Source of the DNA: MAG-120531 sp038125995
GTDB lineage: Bacteria > Bacteroidota > Bacteroidia > Flavobacteriales > Flavobacteriaceae
Length of the DNA: 42,108 bases
Reading direction: 5' to 3'
Assembly (NCBI GenBank): GCA_038125995.1
Contig: JAYPEX010000013.1
Location: 1-42,108, forward strand
Shown here: positions 33,479 to 42,075 of the stretch, one piece after another
Layout: every line of letters starts with the position of its first letter
How positions within the stretch are numbered: the first letter of the stretch is position 1
Notes under the pieces: generated by a model
What the model saw: only the letters and a program-made list of their open reading frames with translations
Told to the model about the DNA's origin: nothing
Database searches by the model: none
Made by a program: the position numbers and the translations under genes

Positions 33479-35068
33479 ATGAAATCTAACCCTACAAATT
33501 TTGGTAAGCTATTCACAGTATTAGTTTTATTATTTGCTTCTTGTACAACTGAGGATGATTTAGGTATTGGACCAAATTCGAAGATTATGGTTGAATCAAT
33601 TTCAATCAAAGTTGCAACGATTAAAGATTCTGAGAATTTAAAGATTTCAGCTATTGTGCTACCGTCAAATGCCGATAATAAAACCCTAGATTGGGAGTTA
33701 TCAGATAAGTCAGTCGCGACACTTTCATCTTCAGGAATTTTAACTCCTTTAAAAGATGGATCGCTTACCGTGAAGTGTTTTGCAACTGATGGTTCTGGAG
33801 TATCTGCGGAAAAGTTAATTGAATTTATTCCAGCAGTTCTTGTGGAGGCAATTAATGTGGGGAATTATTCCATTACCGATGGACAGCCAATTCAAATGTC
33901 AGCGATGGTTTTACCATCAGATGCTGAAAACAAGTCACTAATTTGGTCTGTTTCAGATCCTGCTATTGCAGAGATTGATCAGAGTGGATTATTGATTCCA
34001 CATGCGAATGGAACGGTTACTGTAACTATCAGCTCTACAGATGATAGTGGAGTGTCAACTACTGTAGAGGTCCTTATCAGCGGGTTTTCAATTGAATATT
34101 CAACGGTTCTGAAGGCAGAAAACATGCTTTTATGGCAACGTGAAAATGGTGGTTGGCCAAAAGAGCCACATAATAGTTTCGATGGATATGATCGAGAGCA
34201 AACAACAGCAGAGCTTCTAGAAGCAGAAGCTAAAAAATCATATACAGATACTACAATTGACAACAATCATACTGTTGGAGAAATTCGAGTATTGCTTGAC
34301 GCTTTTAAAACAACTTCAAATCCCGCATATTTAGAAGCAGCCAACAAAGGTGTAGATTATTTGTTTGAAGCTCAATATGCTAACGGAGGTTGGCCTCAAT
34401 ATTATCCTTTGAGAAATAATTACTCAAGACATATCACCTATAATGATAATGCGATGTACAATGTGATGATGTTGATGCAGGATATGTTTAAGGTTCAAGC
34501 AAATACACAGTACTTGAATGAATCATACAGAGAACGTGCATTTACAGCATTTAACAAAGGAATTGATGTAATTTTAAATACACAAAATATCATCAATGGT
34601 GTTAAAACAGCATGGTGTCAACAACACGATGCAAGTTCTTTAACTCCTGTAAAAGCTCGTGATTATGAGTTGCCATCCAATAGTGGCTCAGAAGCTGTTG
34701 GGGTTGTACGTATCTTAATGAGTGTAGAGAATCCCTCTTCAGGAATTATCGATGCCGTAAAATCTGCAGTCGCATGGTTTGAATCAGTTAAAATTAGTGA
34801 TATTAATACGCAAAGGATTACAGACGCATCTCAGCCTACAGGTGAAGATGTTATTGTCGTATCATCTCCTGGAAACGTAATATGGGCTAGATATTATGAT
34901 CTAGTTACTAATCAGCCATTTTTCTGCGGAAGAGATGGTGTGAAGAAAAACACCTTAGCTGAAATAGATAATGAAAGAAGAACCGGTTATGCTTGGTACG
35001 GTTCTTGGCCAAAAAACCTTTTGAATTCTGAGTATCAATCTTGGAAAAACAAGTATAATATTCAATAA
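33479..35068 (+). CDS. Big2-Big2-PL10 pectate lyase lipoprotein
   Basis: A second PL10 lyase, 529 aa, with an added binding or spacer region. The ATG at 33479 is followed by a signal peptide with lipobox LLFASC (Cys22) and TTEDD, an acidic surface-export-like stretch; an upstream in-frame TTG falls within the operator and is rejected. Two Big2 domains lie at about 36-118 and 122-202, closely resembling the pair in the PL9 protein at 59-1798. The PL10 domain (about 208-529) has TTIDNN (Asp261), NGGWPQYYP (302-310), ITYNDNAM (Asp323), KARDYE with the probable catalytic Arg394, and CGRDG. It is predicted to be surface-anchored, whereas the other PL10 (1798-2877) appears soluble. Confidence 0.93.
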   Translation: MKSNPTNFGKLFTVLVLLFASCTTEDDLGIGPNSKIMVESISIKVATIKDSENLKISAIVLPSNADNKTLDWELSDKSVATLSSSGILTPLKDGSLTVKCFATDGSGVSAEKLIEFIPAVLVEAINVGNYSITDGQPIQMSAMVLPSDAENKSLIWSVSDPAIAEIDQSGLLIPHANGTVTVTISSTDDSGVSTTVEVLISGFSIEYSTVLKAENMLLWQRENGGWPKEPHNSFDGYDREQTTAELLEAEAKKSYTDTTIDNNHTVGEIRVLLDAFKTTSNPAYLEAANKGVDYLFEAQYANGGWPQYYPLRNNYSRHITYNDNAMYNVMMLMQDMFKVQANTQYLNESYRERAFTAFNKGIDVILNTQNIINGVKTAWCQQHDASSLTPVKARDYELPSNSGSEAVGVVRILMSVENPSSGIIDAVKSAVAWFESVKISDINTQRITDASQPTGEDVIVVSSPGNVIWARYYDLVTNQPFFCGRDGVKKNTLAEIDNERRTGYAWYGSWPKNLLNSEYQSWKNKYNIQ

Positions 35069-35129
35069 AATTTTTACAAATTAAATCGATTTCTAAACTT
35101 GAAGTGTAAAAAACATTTAAAAATAATTG

Positions 35130-35143
35130 TGTAATCGATTACT
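35130..35143. promoter_or_regulatory. Upstream operator of the giant CE8 gene
   Basis: TGTAATCGATTACT, one base from perfect symmetry (12-bp perfect core), 88 bp before the start codon. Its left flank ATAATTGTG is shared with the susC site. Confidence 0.8.
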
Positions 35144-35170
35144 TTTTTTAAATTAGCCCAAACAAATATA

Positions 35171-35178
35171 TATTTTTG
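35171..35178 (+). promoter_or_regulatory. -7 box of the giant CE8 gene
   Basis: TATTTTTG fits TAnnTTTG exactly. It lies between the two operators of this gene, with the downstream operator near the expected start of transcription. Confidence 0.5.
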
Positions 35179-35186
35179 ATCGATTA

Positions 35187-35200
35187 TGCAATCGATTACT
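35187..35200. promoter_or_regulatory. Downstream operator of the giant CE8 gene
   Basis: TGCAATCGATTACT matches the operator consensus with two departures from perfect symmetry, 31 bp before the ATG. A further half-site (GATCGATTA) lies just upstream at 35178-35186. The two operator centres are 57 bp apart. Confidence 0.78.
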
Positions 35201-35231
35201 TTATAAACAAATCAGCTAAAACTATTACAAA

Positions 35232-38200
35232 ATGAAAAAATTGTTACTCTTTTTTGTCTTTTGCACTGCATTAGTTTCTGCACAAACTTCAGTAACGTAT
35301 GATTTTAAAGACGGAACCATACATACCAATGGAGTAAGTGATGATGGAAACTTGACAATTGTGGAATCCAATTACCATGGGACCTCTTATGGTTTGAATT
35401 TAAAAAAAGGACATCAAATCAACATTAAAGTGTCAGGAGCAAGCTCAATTAGCTTTCTTGGTTCTAAGTATTCTTCGCTAGCAATTAAAGGAACTACCTC
35501 TGGAGGTGGTGATCTTGGAACTATAGATACTCAGGTAGTGAATGATAAACAAGATTCATATGTATTTAATTATTTTGGAGGCGCAACTACTTTATCTTTT
35601 GTTGCAGTAGATAATTCTACTGGTGGCGGATCGGATGTCTATTTACCATCTATTACTCTGACTACTAAAGATGCCTTAACTACAGCAACAGCTGGAGTAT
35701 CAATCTCGTATGATTTTGCTGGAGGGATAAGTATTGCAGGAGATACCTCAAAAAAAGAAGAGTTCGTTACTGCGGACAATCTTTTAAGAATGTCTTCGAA
35801 TACTACAAATACCTCAAGACAATTATGGTGGCATGATGGAAGTCATGGAGTTAACTTCTATGTTGGTAACACAATTGAGGTTGCTGTAGCAGGAAGAACT
35901 CATATAACTTTAACTACATGTGCATACGGTGGACCAAATACGTTTGCAGACATTATCGATCCCTTTGGAAAGACAGTAGGCCAAATCAGAGCTGATCACA
36001 GAGGAGAGTCTGACGGATTTGATTATAGCTTTGACTACACTGGTCCAGCGGGTGTAGTTACTTTAAAGTTTGTTGGAGATGACAAAGCAATATACATTCA
36101 TGGCTTAAAGGTAGAGGGTTCTAATGGGAAAACCGATGTTTGGGATTTTGGTGCAGAACAATTAAGCACGGATACCTACAACAATAAATTAACTGAATCA
36201 ATCATCAATGGATGGTATGATTCTTCATTTACCGTTGGGGCTTCAGGATATAAATTTCCTGGAAATATTGATATGGGATCTGGAGTAACATGGGTTGGAA
36301 ATGGGGATGCTTCAGATCGCTTACGTACTTCTAATACTAATTTAACACGTTACGATGAAAGTGTAGGAGCTGATGGTGTAACCGGTCGAGTTTATGCTAA
36401 TGGTAGTTCAAATACTGGAGGATTAAGATACTTTACGATTACTGCCAAAGAGTACGATGTAATTGAAGTAAAAGCTTTATCACATTCAGGAGGTAGTCAA
36501 TTAACATTTGTTAATGTAGATGATGAATCAGTTCAAAACGAAACTGTAACTCTTCCTACTGATTTAACAACGTTTACATTTATAGCTAAAAAAGCAGGTA
36601 CTTACAAGATTTTTGATCCTGTAGGTAAGTTAAGTGTTTATCGAATTTCAAGAAAAGAAGTAACCTATAAAGAGCTTAAAGGTTCTGTTGATGTCAGTAA
36701 TGCTTCAGGAATTCCTTCTGGATATCAAATAGCTTTTACCAACCAATATGGTAAAGAGTGGAGAGTAACTCCTGCTGGAGGAGCTTATTCAGTATTCTTG
36801 CCAGAAGGTCAAACATTTACTTATGCTTTAGTAGATGCTACTGGATATAAATTTAAATTAGATCAATTGCCTGCGGTAACCTACGATTTTACAGATCAAT
36901 CAATTTATAACGCAGGTCAAAGTACTGATGGTAAATTAAGAATCGTAACATCTAATTTTCATGGTTCGTCGTATGGACTTAACATGAAAGAGGGTCATCA
37001 GTTAGATTTAGATGTAAGCGGAGGAGCTACTGTCAGTTTTGTCGGTTCTAAATACTCATCATTAGCAATGAATGCCACAACTTCAGATGGCACAGATTTA
37101 GGAAATGTTGACACTCAGGTAGCCACAGATAAAGTTGACACGTATTCATTTAACTATAACGGAGCAGCAACGACAATTTCATTTAAAGCTGTTAAGAATT
37201 CTTCTGGAGCTGGTTCTGATATTTATTTACCTTCAATGACGGTTACTCCTTCAAAGCCTAAAGCAACTTTAGATTTCACATCTTCAGTTTCTAGTTTAGA
37301 CATTACCATTTTAGGAATTAAAGCAGATGTTTGGGATTTTGGTGCTGAGCAATTTGACACCAATAAATTCAATAATATGTTGACGGAATCAATAATTAAT
37401 GGATTATATGATTCTTCAATCACTCCTGGTAGTTCTGGAATAAAATTCCCTGAAACATTTACTGTTGGTGATTTAACTTGGGTTGGGAAAGCGAATAGTG
37501 ATCGCTTGAGAACGACCAATACTAATTTAACTCGTTATGATGAGAATATTTATGGAGTTAGTGGGGCAACGGGGATGATTTATGCTAATGGAACAACGGA
37601 TGGTTCAAATAGATATTTTACAATAGATGCAGAGGAAAATGATGAAATCACAATTGCAGCGATTTCAGGAAATGGAGGAGGAGAATTGAGATTCTTTTTA
37701 GAGTCTGACCCTTCAAAGCAAGATGATACATCAGTCAACGATAAAACACTTTCTGATCATAAATTTGTTGCCAAACAAAAAGGAACCTATAAATTCTATG
37801 ACACCAAAGACAAGATTGTTGTTTATAGAGTTACGAAACAAGAAGCAATTTACCAAACGCTTGTGGGTGCTATAGATATAACTAAAGCAGAAGGAATTCC
37901 ATCTGACTATAAAATTGTATTTACCAATGCAAGTGGTAAATCATGGTCAACTTCACCAAATGGGGGAAGTTATGTTATTGATTTGCCAACAGGATATGAC
38001 TATGCTATATCATTGGAAAATGCCAATGGATATGTTTTGTCGACTACTGAAATGAGTTTAAATGACAGTTTAAAAGTTTTAGACCTTTCAATTGTTAAAG
38101 CTGTAGTATACTCAGTTTCAGGTTCTGTTTCAGGCTTAGGAAGTGATCTTTCTAATTTGACATTGACTTATACACCAGATCCAGCTGCTGAGAAATTATT

Positions 38201-41018
38201 TGTTCCTCAGCCAAAAATCAATGTTGATGCCGCTACTTACAGTGTAGAGTTAGAAGCAGATGTCGAATATACAATTACCGCAAGTGGTGTAAACGATTAT
38301 ACGATTGGTACTTCAACGATTACTATAGCAGCTTCTTCGTCTACTATTGCTGAAGATCTTGTATTTACTTCAAAACCGACTTACAATATTGCAATTAACG
38401 CATCGGATTTAAATGAAGAACAGTTAGCAACAATAGAGATTACTTTTTCTAATTTGAATGAAAATGGATATAGTTACTCCTTTACAGGAACAAATTCAAT
38501 TACTTTGAGAGACGGAACCTATACTGTTGCTTTAGCAGGTTTAGATCAATATCCAATTGAAGCTGCATTGATTTCAAATTTGTCTGTAAATGGAGCTGAT
38601 ACAACAAAAGACTTATCATTTAAAACTGTTAATGAATGGAGTTTTGATGATAAAGTAATTGTATATGCTGACACCTATTATAAGGGGATGGCTCTTAATA
38701 ATGTTAAAAATGAAATTGCAAAAGGCCATCTTGGAGCACCAGCCAACTCTAGTATTGGTGTGCCAATGAACCCAGGAGAAAAGATGACTGTGAATTATTA
38801 TTATCAAGCTGATTTTAATATCGATGGCGGTGATGCGATCATCACAAACTCTAGAAGCACTGGACTTCTTGAAACTATAGAATATAAATACACAGGTACT
38901 GAAGCGGGTACAGTTAGTCTAACTTTTAATGGCACTTCTTATGTGACAAACATTAGAACTTCAAAAATTATTCCTTTTAAAGCAGTACTTACCGTAGGTC
39001 CTGATAAAGATTTCCAAACTATTGGTGCCGCACTTGATGCGATCAATTCTATGGAAAGATCTTCAGCTACTGGAAAAGATTCTGACTTAGAACGTGTTAC
39101 TGTGATGATTGATCCAGGAAATTACGAAGAAATGTTAGTAATTGCTGCTCCTAATGTTACCTTGAAAAATGCATCAGCTAATCCAAGTATTGGATTGAAG
39201 AATGCTGGAGTTGATATTGAAGACAATGCGGTGAGAATCACCTCATACTATGGATATGGATATCACTATTATTCACAAGGAAATGACAATAAGTGGAACG
39301 CTGAAGTTCTTGCTGTAAACATTGAGAATGGATACCGTTCAAATGATAACGTTTCAGGAACGACTAAAGCTTCTTACTGGAATGCTACAGTGGTTGTTGC
39401 TTCAACAGGGTTTATTGCTGAAGATCTTATTTTGGAAAACTCTTTTAACCAATATATTTCTAAAAAGGAGTCTGAAGATATTGTTGTAGAGGGTAGTGGT
39501 TCTAAAGGATTAAGGCCAACTACACTAGGAGACACTTCAGTACAAAACAGAAGTTTTGTTGAACGAGCTGCAGCAATTGGTGTTGCTAACGATGCTGATA
39601 AGGTGATCTTAAACAAATGTAGAGTCGTTGGAAGACAAGATGCATTCTTTGGTGGTACTAACGCTAGAGTAGTAGTATACCGTGGTGCAATGATGGGAGC
39701 TGTAGATTATATTTTTGGAGGAATGACAGCTGTATTTTATCATACTGATATTGTATTCAACACCTCAGATGTTAGTAGTGATGCAACATACATTACTGCA
39801 GCTCAACAGAGTTCTGGAAGAGGATATTTAATGTATGAATGTAATGTGGTTTCAACGACTCCAGGTGTTGATACAGCATCTGAATTCGGAGCTAAGCCTG
39901 GTTATTTTGGTAGACCATGGCAAGCGAATACTTCTGAAGTAGTTTTCTACAATACCAATGTTGCATCTTCTACTTACCCGGGTGAAGAAGGAAATTCATT
40001 AATTAGTCCAATTGGATGGAATGATTCATTGGGAGGAACTTCTCCGGGGATGTACGAATTTGGAACGGTAGAATTATCAGGAGCTGATAATTCTTCAAGC
40101 AGAGCATCATGGGCAACTGCACTTACGGAGCCAATACTTAACGATGGTACTGAGATTACCACTTTCAACTTCACAAAAGGAGATGACGAATGGGATCCAC
40201 TACCAGCCTTAAGAGCCAATGATGATACAGATGGAGATACCATTGTCGATCTTGATGAGATAGCAAATGGAACAGATCCACTTTCTCCAGATACTGATGG
40301 TGATGGAAAAGGAGATTTAGAAGAAGGAACTGGGGACTTTGATGGTGATGGGATCATCGATGCAGCTGAATCATCTACTGCAGATGCAGATGGAGATGGA
40401 CTGGCTGACGAAAGAGATGCTGGAAACGACGATCCGCTTTCAGATTCAGACGGTGATGGATACTTAGATTTTGATGAGGTGACTGACGGTCAATCAAATC
40501 CTAACGATGCTACATCTAAACCTTTAGATACAGATGGCGATATGTTATCCAATCTTAATGACACTGATGATGACAACGATGGATTAACGGACGTTGAAGA
40601 AGCTGAATTGGGAACAGATTCAACTTTGATGGATACCGATAGTGATGGTGTTAATGATAACATTGATAACTGTCCAACCACAGCAAATGCGGATCAATCA
40701 GATTTAGATTTTGATGGAATCGGGGATGTTTGTGATGACTTAGAACTTACGATTGCTGAAGCAATCACTCCGAATTCGGATGGTAAAAATGACTTCTGGG
40801 TTATTAAGAATATTTTGAATCACCCAAATAGTATTATTAGAGTATTTAATCGTTCAGGTATAGAGGTATTCAATGCCGTGAATTATAAAAATACTTGGGA
40901 TGGTATTAATAAAACAGGAACTAGCAAATTGCCAAGTGCATCTTATTACTATACCATAGATGCTGACGGAAATGGTTCAGTAGACCACCAAGGATGGGTA
41001 TATATTGCTAGTAACTAA
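35232..41018 (+). CDS. Giant multidomain CE8 pectinesterase with type-B T9SS sorting domain
   Basis: A 1928-aa secreted protein. Signal peptide to about residue 18. An N-terminal module pair A-B occurs twice: A at 21-142 and 549-671, B at 302-545 and 698-937 (VWDFGAEQ, LTESIING, DRLRT-NTNLTRYDE conserved); copy one has an extra beta-rich domain (158-297) in between. Each B ends in a carboxypeptidase-regulatory-like fold, with further such domains at about 960-1130. The CE8 domain (about 1250-1640) keeps GRQDAFF (Gln1469, Asp1470), VDYIFGG (Asp1492) and FGRPW (Arg1561), but the usual QAxAL glutamine is replaced (ERAAAI). Aspartate-rich calcium-binding repeats (1663-1836) resemble thrombospondin type 3. 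Residues 1842-1928 (ITPNSDGKND, IRVFNRSG, WDG, YYYTID) form a type-B T9SS signal. A and B modules may bind pectin; that is inference. Confidence 0.92.
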   Translation: MKKLLLFFVFCTALVSAQTSVTYDFKDGTIHTNGVSDDGNLTIVESNYHGTSYGLNLKKGHQINIKVSGASSISFLGSKYSSLAIKGTTSGGGDLGTIDTQVVNDKQDSYVFNYFGGATTLSFVAVDNSTGGGSDVYLPSITLTTKDALTTATAGVSISYDFAGGISIAGDTSKKEEFVTADNLLRMSSNTTNTSRQLWWHDGSHGVNFYVGNTIEVAVAGRTHITLTTCAYGGPNTFADIIDPFGKTVGQIRADHRGESDGFDYSFDYTGPAGVVTLKFVGDDKAIYIHGLKVEGSNGKTDVWDFGAEQLSTDTYNNKLTESIINGWYDSSFTVGASGYKFPGNIDMGSGVTWVGNGDASDRLRTSNTNLTRYDESVGADGVTGRVYANGSSNTGGLRYFTITAKEYDVIEVKALSHSGGSQLTFVNVDDESVQNETVTLPTDLTTFTFIAKKAGTYKIFDPVGKLSVYRISRKEVTYKELKGSVDVSNASGIPSGYQIAFTNQYGKEWRVTPAGGAYSVFLPEGQTFTYALVDATGYKFKLDQLPAVTYDFTDQSIYNAGQSTDGKLRIVTSNFHGSSYGLNMKEGHQLDLDVSGGATVSFVGSKYSSLAMNATTSDGTDLGNVDTQVATDKVDTYSFNYNGAATTISFKAVKNSSGAGSDIYLPSMTVTPSKPKATLDFTSSVSSLDITILGIKADVWDFGAEQFDTNKFNNMLTESIINGLYDSSITPGSSGIKFPETFTVGDLTWVGKANSDRLRTTNTNLTRYDENIYGVSGATGMIYANGTTDGSNRYFTIDAEENDEITIAAISGNGGGELRFFLESDPSKQDDTSVNDKTLSDHKFVAKQKGTYKFYDTKDKIVVYRVTKQEAIYQTLVGAIDITKAEGIPSDYKIVFTNASGKSWSTSPNGGSYVIDLPTGYDYAISLENANGYVLSTTEMSLNDSLKVLDLSIVKAVVYSVSGSVSGLGSDLSNLTLTYTPDPAAEKLFVPQPKINVDAATYSVELEADVEYTITASGVNDYTIGTSTITIAASSSTIAEDLVFTSKPTYNIAINASDLNEEQLATIEITFSNLNENGYSYSFTGTNSITLRDGTYTVALAGLDQYPIEAALISNLSVNGADTTKDLSFKTVNEWSFDDKVIVYADTYYKGMALNNVKNEIAKGHLGAPANSSIGVPMNPGEKMTVNYYYQADFNIDGGDAIITNSRSTGLLETIEYKYTGTEAGTVSLTFNGTSYVTNIRTSKIIPFKAVLTVGPDKDFQTIGAALDAINSMERSSATGKDSDLERVTVMIDPGNYEEMLVIAAPNVTLKNASANPSIGLKNAGVDIEDNAVRITSYYGYGYHYYSQGNDNKWNAEVLAVNIENGYRSNDNVSGTTKASYWNATVVVASTGFIAEDLILENSFNQYISKKESEDIVVEGSGSKGLRPTTLGDTSVQNRSFVERAAAIGVANDADKVILNKCRVVGRQDAFFGGTNARVVVYRGAMMGAVDYIFGGMTAVFYHTDIVFNTSDVSSDATYITAAQQSSGRGYLMYECNVVSTTPGVDTASEFGAKPGYFGRPWQANTSEVVFYNTNVASSTYPGEEGNSLISPIGWNDSLGGTSPGMYEFGTVELSGADNSSSRASWATALTEPILNDGTEITTFNFTKGDDEWDPLPALRANDDTDGDTIVDLDEIANGTDPLSPDTDGDGKGDLEEGTGDFDGDGIIDAAESSTADADGDGLADERDAGNDDPLSDSDGDGYLDFDEVTDGQSNPNDATSKPLDTDGDMLSNLNDTDDDNDGLTDVEEAELGTDSTLMDTDSDGVNDNIDNCPTTANADQSDLDFDGIGDVCDDLELTIAEAITPNSDGKNDFWVIKNILNHPNSIIRVFNRSGIEVFNAVNYKNTWDGINKTGTSKLPSASYYYTIDADGNGSVDHQGWVYIASN
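35292..38042 (+). repeat. Internal duplication of N-terminal modules
   Basis: Coding repeat: module A at 35292-35657 and 36876-37244, module B at 36135-36866 and 37323-38042. Protein similarity is strong (shared GSKYSSLA, YGLN-K-GHQ, DTQV, VWDFGAEQ, NTNLTRYDE) while the DNA has diverged at many third positions, so the duplication is old and under selection. Confidence 0.85.
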
Positions 41019-41040
41019 TCAACCTAAAAATTAAATTAAG

Positions 41041-41922
41041 ATGAAAAAAATTAAAACATATATCTCAGTTATTGTAGGAATGATTGGTCTTGTTGGATGG
41101 GCTCAGCAAGATGGAGTAGTCACTCAGTATAATGACTTAATGAATATTTATAATCCAGCTTATTCTGGAATGAACGAAGAAGGCAACTTCACCACTGCTT
41201 ATGTTAAGCAGTGGGCAGGTGCCGCTCAATCACCTACATCTATGTTTATAGCTTATGACAAGAAATTGAGTAGTGGACTGGGTGTTGGACTTAATATCTT
41301 AAATGATAAAACCTTTGTTGAAACTAACAATGTTGTTTCACTTGATTTTTCTTATGGAATTCAATTGACGAATGGTTCTTCTCTCTACTTTGGTTTGAGA
41401 GGTTCAGGAGTATTTTATAACCTAAATGCAAGTGGATTAACACTTATTGATTCTGCAATTGACCCTAGTCTTGTTGATATCAGTGTTTCTAAACCTAACT
41501 TAGGTTTTGGATTTCACCTAATCAACGAAAAGTGGGATATGTCTATTTCAATTCCTAAGTTCTTTGAAACTACAAGAATTGCCGAAGAAAATGGAGTTAA
41601 TCTATTATCAACTTCAAAAATGCATGTCTACAGTAGTTTTGGTTATAAAATCAGAATGAATGATCAATTTACTGTTAGACCTTCTGTTTTAATGACCTAT
41701 GTAGATGGTATCGATCCATTATTAGATATTAACACCATGGTTTCATATAACAACATATTAGATTTTGGTCTTACGCTTAGATCTAATAAAGGAATATCTG
41801 CTTTATCGACATTCAAACTCAATGAAAAGTTGAAAATTGGATTCGCATATGGAATGGGAGCAAGAGGCAGTGTAGCTTCGGTTAACAATAACCTCGAGTT
41901 CTTATTACGCACTGGTTTTTAA
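41041..41922 (+). CDS. PorP/SprF-family type IX secretion-associated outer-membrane protein
   Basis: A 293-aa beta-barrel protein with signal peptide to about residue 21 (GWAQQ). Family features are QYNDLMNIYNPAYSGM, the following VKQWAGAAQSPTSMFIAYDKKL, and a C-terminus of amphipathic strands ending in phenylalanine (LLRTGF). PorP/SprF proteins are commonly encoded next to large T9SS substrates with type-B signals (as SprF with SprB) and help their secretion or surface attachment. The gene lies 22 bp after the giant CE8 gene, so it is probably its dedicated partner and part of the same transcript. Confidence 0.93.
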   Translation: MKKIKTYISVIVGMIGLVGWAQQDGVVTQYNDLMNIYNPAYSGMNEEGNFTTAYVKQWAGAAQSPTSMFIAYDKKLSSGLGVGLNILNDKTFVETNNVVSLDFSYGIQLTNGSSLYFGLRGSGVFYNLNASGLTLIDSAIDPSLVDISVSKPNLGFGFHLINEKWDMSISIPKFFETTRIAEENGVNLLSTSKMHVYSSFGYKIRMNDQFTVRPSVLMTYVDGIDPLLDINTMVSYNNILDFGLTLRSNKGISALSTFKLNEKLKIGFAYGMGARGSVASVNNNLEFLLRTGF

Positions 41923-41977
41923 TAGCTGGTTTATAGTTTAGTTTGGTTTTCGTTTCTTATAGCGAAAAATAGTCAGG

Positions 41978-42001
41978 AAGCCACCTTTTACAAGGTGGTT
42001 T
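41978..42001 (+). terminator. Terminator after the CE8-PorP operon
   Basis: AAGCCACCTT and AAGGTGGTTT pair over 10 bp (one G-U) around a TTAC loop, 55 bp after the PorP stop. The T-tract after it is short (TTT then CTTGCTTT), but the stem is strong. Confidence 0.8.
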
Positions 42002-42025
42002 CTTGCTTTAAAGAGTTCATATACA

Positions 42026-42060
42026 GCAAAAAAAGGCTCCCATAGGAAACCTTTAATTTT
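42026..42060. terminator. Bidirectional terminator before the tRNA 3' end
   Basis: AAAGGCTCCC (42032-42041) and GGAAACCTTT (42045-42054) form a stem with wobble pairs and a 3-base loop. A T-run follows on the plus strand and, read from the tRNA side, a run of seven T follows on the minus strand, so it probably ends the tRNA transcript. Confidence 0.7.
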
Positions 42061-42075
42061 TTGTTGCATTCAAAG

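Noticed and set aside
35081..35094. TTAAATCGATTTCT as another operator
   Set aside because: Only the ATCGATT centre agrees; the outer TGT/ACA positions are lost and there is no promoter box beside it.
35071..35112. TTTTTACA/TGTAAAAA inverted repeat as terminator after the Big2-PL10 gene
   Set aside because: The loop is 26 bases, the stem is AT-only apart from one pair, and no T-run follows.
40218..40739. Dockerin domain in the giant CE8 protein
   Set aside because: Repeats have the DTDGDG-type aspartate pattern but lack the duplicated 22-residue dockerin arrangement; thrombospondin type 3-like calcium repeats before a T9SS signal fit better.
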